64,000 nt of DNA from Riptortus pedestris. Its lineage: Eukaryota > Arthropoda > Insecta > Hemiptera > Alydidae. Position 1 is the stretch's first letter; the number at the start of each line of letters is the position of its first letter. The position numbers and the translations under genes are program-made. Below, piece by piece: positions 55,822 through 64,000 of this stretch. The DNA is taken from assembly GCA_019009955.1 (NCBI GenBank), contig CM032232.1:139511001-139575000 (forward strand). Direction: 5' to 3'. The notes below the pieces were generated by a model that saw nothing but the letters and a program-made list of their open reading frames with translations, had not been told where the DNA came from and ran no database searches.

Positions 55822-55939
55822 GAACGGACCTCATTTTCGTCATCTCCTGGGTAGGATCGATGGACATTTGAGGAAATTTTTCAAAACTCGCGTCATGAGT
55901 ACGACCTCAATAGCTGATTTCCCTTAAGGGAAATCTGCT
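55268..55939 (-). mobile_element. HINE-like element, full-length beta type
   Basis: All parts intact: AAAAGTCCGTCACGCAGG at 55268, hairpin ACGCAGGGGCTGCGT, AAGCAGATTTCCC, beta module (CCGCCAGAGCTCACGGCGG near 55430), AT-rich block, C-run at 55632-55639, TA tract 55758-55815, left block, and perfect 20-bp palindrome ending at 55939. It is closely similar to the plus-strand copy at 8055-8728. Confidence 0.9.
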
Positions 55940-55950
55940 AAAAATCTAAC

Positions 55951-56600
55951 ATATTGTTGGGAAAATTAAATAGATGAATAATCCTTCAGAGAGAGAGAGA
56001 GAGTCGTGTATTTGGAAAGTGTGACGTAGATCAAAGCAGCCGACAGGAAAGTTCTAGCCTCTATAGACTCTTCTAGCCCACCCTCGAATGCACGAGACAA
56101 TTCCCCTTTGATGTATGCCGACAACCTATAAAGAGCGGCCAGCTGCGAGCCAGTCAGTTTTATTCTCACCTTTCTTGATGTTCACATCAGTGCTACAGTG
56201 CGACTTAGTACAGTGCGGTAAAGTGTTTTCATAAGAAGAACAGTGTTGTGCCGTGACTGTAAGTAACAGTTTAGTGCCGTGTTTAAGAGTGTGCAGTGCC
56301 GCGAAGTAAAGGACAGTGCAGTGCCGCGAAGTAGAAGTCAGTGCAGTGCCGTGAAGCAAAGGACAGTGCAGTGCCGTCTTTCAGTGAATTATTGGACTGT
56401 GACTCATTGAAGAACAGTAACGCTATCAGTGTATACTGTGAGTAGTAATTAAGAATAATCACCAAGTTTATTGTGCATTGTGAAATAAATTTTGCAGTGA
56501 TAAAAACTGTGAAACTTGCGAGTATTTAATTTTGCAATCCAAAAAGAACTCTTATTAAAAACGTTTATTACTGGTTTTGGTAATAAAAACGTAACAATAT
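55951..56600 (+). mobile_element. Solo LTR copy 3 (55955-56596) with ATAT duplication
   Basis: TGTTGGG...CGTAACA flanked by ATAT (55951-55954, 56597-56600). In this orientation a (GA)n run is followed by the TATA box at 56127, TCAGT at 56154, the 25-bp minisatellite at 56280-56385 (unit with CAGTGCCGCGAAGTAAAGGA) and AATAAA at about 56483. It is collinear with, and highly similar to, the inverted LTR at 6545-7194. Confidence 0.85.
56127..56158 (+). promoter_or_regulatory. LTR core promoter: TATA box and initiator
   Basis: TATAAAG (56127-56133) and TCAGT (56154-56158) are spaced so that the A of TCAG lies 29 bp from the first T of the TATA box, the usual distance for RNA polymerase II initiation. 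Confidence 0.65.
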
Positions 56601-57265
56601 CTTACTTTAATGTCGTAAAATTTATTCTAACATTTTTCCCTATCTACATTCTCTAATATCTACATTTTTTACATTTCAGCCTTGTGGTAAACCACCATTC
56701 CTACTAATGCGATTTTAATTTCTAGCATCATATCCTATAAACATCTCATTTCCAGTAGGAAATACCCAACATCTAAATCCAGCTGAAATTACAGGTTGTT
56801 TACCAAATCCATCTGATATTCTAGATCCGAGGTACCCAAACTTCTTCGTCTCATAAACCACTTGCCATGGTTTTCGGTTTTGGACAACTTCAAATGTCTC
56901 TTGACTGGTGTCTAAATGTGATATAGAAGAAAAAAAGTCAAATTGATTTTTATTTATTTATTGATGAAATCGAAATTAAAACAAACTAAAATCAAATTTA
57001 ATACTCATAAAATCAATAAGTAAAAGTAGACGCTATTTATAGGGATGAACCTGGAGCTTCGAAAATATGTCCAGTTTTCTTTTTTTTTTATTATTTTTTT
57101 TTTTTTTTATTTTTTTTTTTTATTTTTTTTTTTTTAGATGATTGGAAACTGCGCTGAAAACTTTTAACATTAAATGTGAAGATAGTGAAGAAATTGAGAA
57201 AATGAGTTTGTTTAGAAATTACATTATCAGAAATGCGAATTATCTATATATATATATAGGAGTCA
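56601..57265. other. Spacer with HINE trace and T-run
   Basis: About 56612-56740 holds TCTAACATTTTTCCCTATC and TTCAGCCTTGTGGTAAACC, a plus-strand long-form HINE remnant. An extended T-rich run with few interruptions occupies 57070-57136. Confidence 0.45.
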
Positions 57266-57690
57266 ACAATCTTTTATGGCACATAAGACTCAACCGAACT
57301 ATACGAAACTCCGTATACGATTTGGTATCAACACCTCCCTGATTATAAGCTATATTAAGATTTTGAGTTGCGAAAAGGAGTGGGAGTTATAAAGTAGGTC
57401 TGATATATAAAATCGCGATATTTCGTAACCTATTCATTTTTCGACAAACGTGCACATAACAAAAGTTGTTTGTTTTCTTATTTGGAGTAACTTTTGTTGT
57501 ATTCACTTTTTTCGTATAGTGAAGTATAAATGAGGTATACACGAAAACTATAGAAAGGATCAACAATGTTATATAATGCGAAAGACTAAAAATATTGTAC
57601 AAAGTAAAGCCCCAAAAAAATACCATCATCATTTAGCCTCAAATGATTTCCCAGCCGAAGCCTATTTCCCGAGTCCCCGATTAAAACATA
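57266..57690 (+). mobile_element. Helitron fragment, 5' end missing
   Basis: GGAGTCAACAATCTTTTATG, CGAAACTCCGTATACGATTT, TATCAACACCTCCCTGATTA and CGCGATATTTCGTAACCTAT match the internal units of the Helitron at 37355-39281. A decayed 3' end (ATACCATCATCATTTAGCC, CCCAGCCGAAGCC) follows, without a clear CTAG. Confidence 0.7.
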
Positions 57691-58276
57691 ATAAAATAAA
57701 AATAAATAAAATTTTCATTTATTATAAATGAGATACATGCTGTTGATGTTGTCAGCAAAGGGGATGTTCCCTAGACGTAACTATTAACCCCTGGTGGTCC
57801 GTTTGGACCACTTTGGGAATCATAGTTCTAGATCGCCGGAAGTCTGTTGAGTTTAATAACACACTGCTTCAAAGACTTTATTTTTCAAAATTGTGGATGC
57901 CACAATGCGTCACGTAGAGCAAATAAACTGTCCTTTTCCAGGCTTACCGCCGTGGAGTTGTTTAATGCTTTCTGTGAAAAATATTTGAATTTGTTTGTAC
58001 TCGAATCGGTTCTTTGTATTTCATGTTATAATAGTCTTTAAAACATAAAAGAGAGAAATGAAAAGGGGTCACATAGCAATCAAAGCGCATAGAGGTCAGA
58101 GAGCCCCTATTTGGAGTATCAGACAAAGAGATAACAGGAGTGATTTAGCATTTGGGGATGACGTAACCTATTTCCGATTTAACAGCTGTACTGACGCTTG
58201 ATTGGGACTATGGTTGCCAATCTGTCAGGGGAAAACAACACGCCTTATCCGATTTTTCGCACTAAATTTTATTTTA
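57691..58276. other. Unclassified spacer
   Basis: The frame at 57847-58041 has no recognisable domain. Confidence 0.3.
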
Positions 58277-58400
58277 AGCAGATTTCTTTTTGGCTCAAAT
58301 CAGCAATTGAGGTTGTACTGATGAAAAAAAAGTTGTTTCCAAGAAAAATGGTGCGAATGCCCATCGATCCTACCCCGGAGATTACGAAAATGAGTATACA
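58277..58400 (+). mobile_element. HINE 5' end fragment
   Basis: AGCAGATTTCTTTTTGGCTC, AATCAGCAATTGAGGTTGTA, CCCATCGATCCTACCCCGGA and ACGAAAATGAG: left end and left block only, with a decayed palindrome. Confidence 0.7.
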
Positions 58401-58538
58401 TATTGTTGCGAAAGCCGAGTGCATGGGGAGTTGCACAAAGTTGATCAGGTATTTAAGAAGTATGAAGTAGATGCAGGAATGCTCTCGGCGACACCCGATT
58501 TAGGCTAGTCGGGATCTAGGCTACCGAGGTATTATATT

Positions 58539-58689
58539 AGAAGATTTCCCTTAAGGGAAATCAGCTATTGAGGTCGTACTCATGACGCGAGTTTTGAAAA
58601 ATTTCCTCAAATGTCCATCGATCCTACCCAGGAGATGACGAAAATGAGGTCCGTTCAAAATTATATATATATATCTATATATATATCTA

Positions 58690-58743
<54 letters not shown>

Positions 58744-59247
58744 TATATATATATATGTCTGTTAACGCTCTAGCGGTCGCAATTTTTGTTTGATCGTTAC
58801 CAAACTTCATATTTAAGCGTTTTACGTAAAAAGAGAGATCAAGTTCGTTAATGGCTGAAATCGGACCAGTGGGAGGGGGGGTTTAGAGGGGGGGATTTTT
58901 GAAAATTCAAAATATCTCCGTTATTATGCGTCGGATCGAAAAATTGTTTAGAATCAATCTTATTGTAAATTAAATTTACTATAAATATTGTTCTATACAT
59001 TTATTCAGTGTCTTGAATATTAACCGAGATATTTGCATTTGTATTGTGTGTGTGGTCTACGGAACCCCGCCATGTTCCGGACTCTCCGCCGAGAGCTCTG
59101 GTGGCCGCTTCCAGAACTATTCGTCCCTCGTGAATAGGTTTAGATATCCCTTCCTACTACAGCTGTTATTAGGCGGATTTCTCTAATGTAAAACTTCACG
59201 TGGGAAATCTGCTTAGTTTACGCAGCCCTCCCTGCGTGACGGACTTT
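58539..59247 (+). mobile_element. HINE-like element, full-length beta type
   Basis: AGAAGATTTCCCTTAAGGG at 58539, left block, interrupted TA tract 58662-58756, TCTGTTAACGCTCTAGCGG, G-run near 58873-58879, AT-rich block and beta module (CCGCCGAGAGCTCTGGTGG). It ends GGGAAATCTGCTTAG, hairpin with extra loop bases (ACGCAGCCCTCCCTGCGT) and GACGGAC plus T-run. Confidence 0.9.
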
Positions 59248-59394
59248 ATTTTAGTATATTATATAGTTCGTAATGACTGACCTCGGGTTAGTTGTTGTTG
59301 TATAGGGTTTAAGGGCGAAAAACTACCAGGTTATCATCTCCCTGTAATATTTATAATTCACATTTTGGTATCCTTATCCATATCGCCATTTTAA

Positions 59395-60040
59395 CAATAT
59401 AAACGAGGGTACAAACAATTGCACTTTAAATTTCTTTGTATAAACTCGTGTTTTTTACAAAATAAACAATTTATGGAGTTCTTTCGGGTCATCTCCAAGG
59501 GCCACTTCTATACTATTGGAGATATTGTATTTGTTTCTAATATCTGTATACTTATGGCATTCCATTAATATGTGATATATAATCAGTTCTGTGTTACATT
59601 TCTCACAAATCGGGGGTTGATCTTTTGTCATAAGATAGCCATGCGTAAGTCGTGTGTGCCCAATTCGGAGTCTTCCTAATACAACTTCATCTCTTCTGTT
59701 GTCTCTTGTCGAATATTTCCATGGACGGATGGTGGTTTTAATAGTCTTTAGTTTATTGTTCTGGGTTTCATTCCACATGTGTTGCCAGTTTTTAATAATT
59801 TCTTCTTTGAGTGGTTGATAGAGTTCTGCAGATGTAATTGTTGTTGGGGTGATGGAGTCGAGTTGATGGGCTTCTCTGGCTGCTAAATCTGCTTTTTCGT
59901 TTCCATCTATTCCCACGTGGCTTGGAATCCACATGAAGTAGGCGGCCCTTTTTAGCTCTCGGAGCATTTGTATTTGATTTTGTATTTTTTTTACTATTGG
60001 GTTGTTTGTGAATACATCTTTGATACTCAATAGGGCACCT
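59395..60040 (-). pseudogene. LINE 3' part: RNase H and C-terminal cysteine domain
   Basis: The 191-codon minus frame (59455-60030) is the best LINE remnant. WIPSHVGIDGNEKADLA is the RNase H H/D motif (about residues 34-50). RRDEVVLGRLRIGHTRLTHG follows at about 111-130, and PPICEKCNTELI with YHILMECHKY at about 138-160 is the CxxC...H...C motif. Upstream, ALLSIKDVF continues the frame to about 60040, where the element is 5' truncated. About 60 bp of 3' sequence run to 59395. RNase H would remove RNA from cDNA hybrids during retrotransposition. This copy lacks endonuclease and reverse transcriptase, so it is dead. Confidence 0.85.
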
Positions 60041-60263
60041 CGGGTTAGGATTAGGGTAAGGGGTTTAGAGGAAGGGGAATTCGAAAATTCGAATTATCTC
60101 CGTTTGTTATGAGTCGGGCGGATTTGTATTAGAACTACTCTTCTTCTGACTTGCTGGCTTTTTCAGAGGTCTTCTCGGTCTCAGTCCGGGGTTCTGGTCG
60201 CATTCCGGGGACCAAGGAACAGTAGAAATGTCCTGTGAGAGGGCAACCGAAGAGTTGCCGAAA
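60041..60263. other. TTAGG-like junction and HINE trace
   Basis: The truncated LINE meets GGTTAGGATTAGGGTAAGG, which contains TTAGG twice. GTTTAGAGGAAGGGGAATTC and ATTATCTCCGTTTGTTATGA at 60063-60110 are a plus-strand HINE core remnant. Confidence 0.4.
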
Positions 60264-60816
60264 AAAAGTCCGTCGCGCAGGGGCTGCTTAAACTAAGCAG
60301 ATTTCCTTCGAGAAGTTCAAAAATAGAGAAATCTACATACTTGTAACACAACAGCATGGCCAATATTAAGAGAATAAATACAAATGATAATAAGAAACCT
60401 CCCGACGGGGAAAAACATCTGAAATGTAAACAAACAGGCCCTTGCCTGAAAGAAAAACTGTTACTGAAATAAACAGAATATAACGTATTGATGTTATTGA
60501 AAACTTTTTACTATATCTAGTACTGTTATTTATAATGAATCAGAATAATTTTTATCTTAATCAATCAAATTTTAGTAGCCCAAGAACTTCAGACATGGGT
60601 AAGGGTCTCCAGAACAATTTCGCATGTATCTCGTATAATAAAGGTCTCTTGAAAACAATATCTGGTATTTAAGCATCGAATAATGTGATAATATGGTTTC
60701 TTGCATAACATTGTTTATGTAAGATGAGTAGAAGTGGGGGTTTGCTGAAGGCTGAAAACTGAAAATATCTTGATTAATATTCAAGATAGAGAGTAAATGT
60801 AAAAAACAATATTTAT

Positions 60817-61321
60817 AGGATATTTAAATTGCAACAAGCACAAACACGATTTACACAAATATACCCTTTAATGAACAGAAATACACCACTGAAACTGACC
60901 TATGCAACACTACTTTACAAAACACTCATACTCCCTATATTAACATACGCATGCCTAGTCTGGCTATGCATCAGCAACACACGCAAAAAGAAACTACAGT
61001 CCTTCCAGAGCAAAGTACTTCGAATAGCGGCGAAAGCTGCCTGGTTTGATAGGAACATCCAAATCTACAGGGAATTGGAGGTTGCTTCTATTTCAGTACA
61101 TCTTCAACAACTTGTAAGGAAGTATCATGGCAGCCTTCCAATGTCAAGTGGAGCAACTCATTATAGTTTAGGTGCAATTTCTGAAGGACGACTACGCCCA
61201 AAATTGTACCAAAATCTCTTAACTTTGTAACAAATCTTGTATAATAACATCCATTTATGTATAATACTTATGTTTTGGTCCAAATGAAATTTTCTTTCTA
61301 GGATATTTAATTTGCAAAAAG
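60817..61321 (+). mobile_element. 5'-truncated Jockey-like LINE with target duplication
   Basis: The insert 60839-61299 is flanked by 22-bp direct repeats (60817-60838 and 61300-61321, 20 of 22 identical), the signature of target-primed reverse transcription. It contains the end of ORF2 and about 70 bp of 3' untranslated sequence without a long poly-A. Confidence 0.85.
60839..61230 (+). pseudogene. Jockey-clade ORF2 C-terminus
   Basis: About 130 codons: LLYKTLILPILTYACLVWLC is the thumb-region motif (YKTLIRPxLTYxxxxW), followed by KKKLQSFQSKVLRIAAKAAW (QnkxLRxIxxAPWyvrN) and FDRNIQIYRELEVASISVHL. These are characteristic of the ORF2 end in Jockey and related LINEs. The frame is open to its stop at 61228-61230 (the in-frame ATG at 60829 lies in the target duplication). 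Endonuclease and catalytic palm are missing. Confidence 0.85.
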
Positions 61322-61460
61322 ATTGGTTCTATAATTTTTCGATTTGAAGTATAGTAACGGAGATATTTAGAATTTTCCGAATTCCCCCTGTCTACGCCCC
61401 CCCCCTCCGACTGGTCCGATTTCAGCCATTAACGTACTTGAGCTTAAAGATCAGCTATTG

Positions 61461-62462
61461 ATTTCCCTAATCCACTCCATACATTTCCCTAATCTAATCT
61501 GCTAATTAGAGTGAAGACCACTGGAGCAGAAAGGTAACGCAGTCAGAAAAAAAGTTTACTTATTGATGAAGTCAACGAAATCTTGCTAAACGATTGACTG
61601 TCTACGATTGTTATACTATACATTTTTTCGCAACTCAAATATTAAGCGATTTATTGGTGATTTCTTGTTTTCAGCTTTCAGAGATCCTCCACTTTATCTT
61701 ATTCGATTTTTATTTTGAAATAGGGTCTGTATGACATTGGTAGTGTGTCATATCAGTACTTGGGAAATGTGCTTGGTTTTCCCAGCCCTTAGGGCCTTTT
61801 ATTACTATTTTCTTTTACGATAGTCCGTCCAGTAATTTCGCATGAAGATATTCCCTTTTAATCCCCTTTTCCTGAGAAATGGAGGTCGAGGGACACCTCG
61901 ATCCTAGTGGAAGCGTTAATGGAGCGAGGCTTATGCAAATTCCGGGTTGTTTTATATCGCGTAGCTCCTTCCCATTCACGATGCTAAGCTGGAGGAGATT
62001 ACCGCCAACCAGCTGATAGTCAAAGGCAACCTCGAATGCAAATAGTCCTCGAGGCCTACGCCGATGGAGCTGACGGATGATGCATTATTTATGTCTCGAA
62101 GCTTCTGACTTTACCTCGGGTAAATTATGGAGAGCAACAGGAGAGGGGGACCTGTAGACCTTTTGATTGTACAATATGCTAAATTCAAAACCAAAGCTCC
62201 CTTAAGAAATTTCTGCATTTTGTGAATTTTACGAAATAGCGCTGAACACTTAGTGTCGGAAGGTGTTTTCGTCCGGTGTTTTTCGGTATCAAGTCTTTCT
62301 AAGGGGAAACATATTGTTATTTTATAAGCGAAACTGCTTAAAATATAAACGAGGATAAGTAAGTACGGCACGTAGTGTGTTCGTAAACTACGGCCGATTT
62401 CCCCATTTGTTAGAATAATGCACAGATGGCATAATCTCATTTTCTACTTCTGTTTCCATCAA
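61461..62462. other. Unclassified spacer
   Basis: Weak HINE traces occur at about 61640-61800 (GGGAAATGTGCTTGG, CAGCCCTTAGGGCC). The 109-codon minus frame 62111-62440 has no recognisable domain and is probably chance. Confidence 0.35.
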
Positions 62463-62668
62463 GGGGCTCAGGTTAGCCACGTGAGTCTAAGCGTTGACCT
62501 TATTCTCACATGGTGAGGCTGATTCCCCCCTGGCAATAGGATTTTATTTAGTGAAGAGCTCATTAAATATAATGTTTGGTCCCACCCTGGCTAGAAACGG
62601 ATGGTCACGTGGAGATAACCTGTCCCACTTAGCCATAGTAGGAAGAAGTGGGCGTTAATAAATAATAA
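62463..62668 (+). mobile_element. SINE family A, copy 5
   Basis: GGGGCTCAGGTTAGCCACGT (box A region), mutated box B (GGCTGATTCCC), body with CCCACCCTGGCTAGAAACGG, AGATAACCTGTCCCACTTAG and GTGGGCGTTAATAAATAATA, and an (ATA)n tail. Confidence 0.85.
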
Positions 62669-62867
62669 TAATAACATTTCTATCTAAACTTTAGCTGAAC
62701 ATGTTTAGTGGCATAATAGCTATAACTAAAAATAATGATCTTGTATAGAATAAGACTCTATGTCTACTGAGAGTGAAAAACTCTTTTAACATTCAAGAAA
62801 TACGGAGACATAATAAACGAACAGCGTAAGACTACTTCATTCACATAGGTCCATATTTTTTTCCCTT

Positions 62868-63284
62868 TTGGCATTATAGACCTTTAAGAATCCCAGCCAC
62901 CACCGAGCGAGGGTCATAATCAAAGTTTTACGTAGTGAGTGATCAGCTCGACCTACTATCCCCGTTATCCAAGGAGGACCTGGAATTAGTTGTCTCCAGT
63001 AGACTGACGGGTCCCATGGGTATTTGACCAGTTCACGTTGTCAGCTTGCCTATGGAAGGGAGCTAAGAGAGCCATATTCGTCATCCCGAAGGGCTGTTAG
63101 ACGTATGTACTAGTTAGGTTCTCGGCAATCCATAAGCACTGCGACACTAGCATACTCTGGTAGTGAACCCGTAAACTAATATCCTTCCTTGATGGGGATG
63201 GAACCGGCACCTATTTTAAACCATTTAGTTAGGTAGGTATTGACCGATGAACACACGCCTTAACCCGCACGGCCACCGGGCACC
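62868..63284 (-). mobile_element. SINE family B, full-length copy 3
   Basis: On the minus strand the head reads GGGTGCCCGGTGGCCGTGC, GGGTTAAGG (box A-like) and GGTGCCGGTTCCATCCCC (box B-like), about 417 bp in all. The body is shared with 28370 and 45367. The long, GC-richer body distinguishes it from family A. Confidence 0.8.
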
Positions 63285-63597
63285 CCAACATAGGCCCATC
63301 ATCTAATTCAATTGCCTAAAATTATTGGTTCTTATCCCATATCTGTGGAAACATTACTACAACATAATGTACCTGGGCTCACGTCCAAGCCACCATTTTG
63401 TCTTACTAGACCATAACAAACCCACACTAAGACATAAACAACTTAACAAGATAACAGGCACACTCGTAAAAACGACCTAAAAAGATGTATACAAACGGAC
63501 CCTGTTTAAAAAAACAAATCAGTTAAATAAGGCGTATGTTACAGGTTAAATAAATATTTTAGCGGCAAAACCGTAAAATATTATATGATGAGAACAT
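63285..63597. other. Unclassified spacer
   Basis: Nothing recognised. Confidence 0.35.
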
Positions 63598-64000
63598 CAC
63601 ACAACGTATTTGCACTTATTTCACACAGTAAAAGTTCAATGAAGGCTTATTCTTAATATTATATGTGTAAGGTTAACATGATTATTAACAGGTTTTTACG
63701 GGAGGCTGACAACTAAAAGATACAAATATCTCGGTAATATTCTTGAAAATGCGATTTACTATCATTTATTGACCAAGTTGCAATAAGGTTGGTTATATTC
63801 AAATTTTCGATCCGACTTAAAACAACGGATATATTTCAAATTTTGGAAATTTACGTCCTTTAACTCCCCCCCCCCCTCCCCATTTTGATTTCTTCAGTTA
63901 ACGAACTTAATATTTAGTTTTGAAAGAAACGTTTCTATGTACAGTTTTTTTTTTTAAAAGTAAGTTTTTGAAATTAGACCAGAAATAGGAAGATGTCAAC
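63598..64000 (-). mobile_element. Long-form HINE, continues past window end
   Basis: TATTTGCACTTATTTCACAC, GTAAAAGTTCAATGAAGG, TTTTTACGGGAGGCTGACAA, then AT-rich block, GATCCGACTTAAAACAACGG, C-run at 63867-63876 and AGTTAACGAACTTAATAT. The 3' end is absent at the left. The TA tract and left end would lie beyond 64000. Confidence 0.7.

Larger units (their letters stand above)
60264..61460 (-). mobile_element. Long-form HINE split by a Jockey LINE
   Basis: 3' end AAAAGTCCGTCGCGCAGG, hairpin GCGCAGGGGCTGC (one arm changed) and AAGCAGATTTCC at about 60264-60307, then long-form sequence, AT-rich block to GGATATTTAAATTGCAACAA at 60837. It continues at 61300 with GGATATTTAATTTGCAAAAA, the CTCCGTTA block (reversed), C-run near 61397-61405 and GATTTCAGCCATTAACG. 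It then jumps to a short left-end piece (GATCAGCTATTGATTTCCC). Confidence 0.8.

Noticed and set aside
62111..62440. 109-codon minus frame as a gene
   Set aside because: No domain, no codon bias visible, no neighbouring coding features; length is attainable by chance.

Overview
The window looks like non-coding, transposon-saturated DNA from an animal genome, most likely an insect or other arthropod. Supporting signs are the AT-rich background, many (TA)n microsatellites, Jockey-like and RNase H-bearing LINE fragments, tRNA-derived SINEs, a Merlin transposon, and LTRs with a TATA box about 30 bp upstream of a TCAGT initiator. The species cannot be fixed from sequence alone. I see no convincing host gene, tRNA or rRNA gene and no CRISPR array. 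The only intact long reading frame is the Merlin transposase at 35662-36609; most other frames are translations of microsatellites and repeats.

The dominant component is one repeat family with more than 40 copies and fragments on both strands, called here the HINE-like family. In element orientation a copy has, in order: (1) a left end AGCAGATTTCCC that forms a near-perfect palindrome (core GATTTCCCTTAAGGGAAATC); (2) a conserved block of about 120 bp (TATTGAGGT, TGTCCATCGATCCTAC, ATGAGGTCCGTTC); (3) a (TA)n tract; (4) a hairpin ACCGCT-CT-AGCGGT; (5) a G-rich run (GGGAGGGGGGG then TTTAGAGGGG); (6) an AT-rich block ending near GAGATATTTGCAT; (7) a variable 3' module; (8) GGGAAATCTGCT, the reverse complement of the left end; (9) a hairpin ACGCAG/CTGCGT with a CCC loop; (10) GACGGAC and a T-run. 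Subterminal inverted repeats, a 3' hairpin beyond the inner repeat, a microsatellite core and T-rich insertion sites match non-autonomous helentrons (HINEs, the Helitron2/DINE-1 type). The 3' modules define alpha, beta and delta short forms (about 600-700 bp) and a gamma long form (about 900 bp).

Layout. 0-9.4 kb: HINEs, a solo LTR and fragments of RNase H LINEs. 9.5-13.65 kb: a degenerate tandem array with a unit near 250 bp, invaded by HINEs. 14.9-21.7 kb: nested HINEs and a SINE. 22-28 kb: a minus-strand canonical Helitron, a Helitron 3' end and a fold-back region. 28.4-30.8 kb: three HINEs in tandem that began as an insertion into a SINE. 31-35 kb: SINE, LINE and HINE fragments. 35.4-36.7 kb: an intact Merlin inside a HINE. 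37-39.4 kb: a canonical Helitron inside a HINE. 40-47.6 kb: a mariner-like MITE, a (CT)n block, a 60-bp minisatellite, an LTR and a second fold-back region. 48.5-64 kb: SINEs, multiply nested HINEs, a third solo LTR, LINE pieces and a Jockey fragment with a target-site duplication.

Nesting gives a relative chronology. Old long HINEs and the satellite came first. Short HINEs entered them, and Merlin, the Helitron, the Jockey LINE and the LTR element landed in HINEs. Two of the three LTRs sit in HINE (TA)n tracts. No autonomous helentron (Rep/helicase) coding sequence was recognised.
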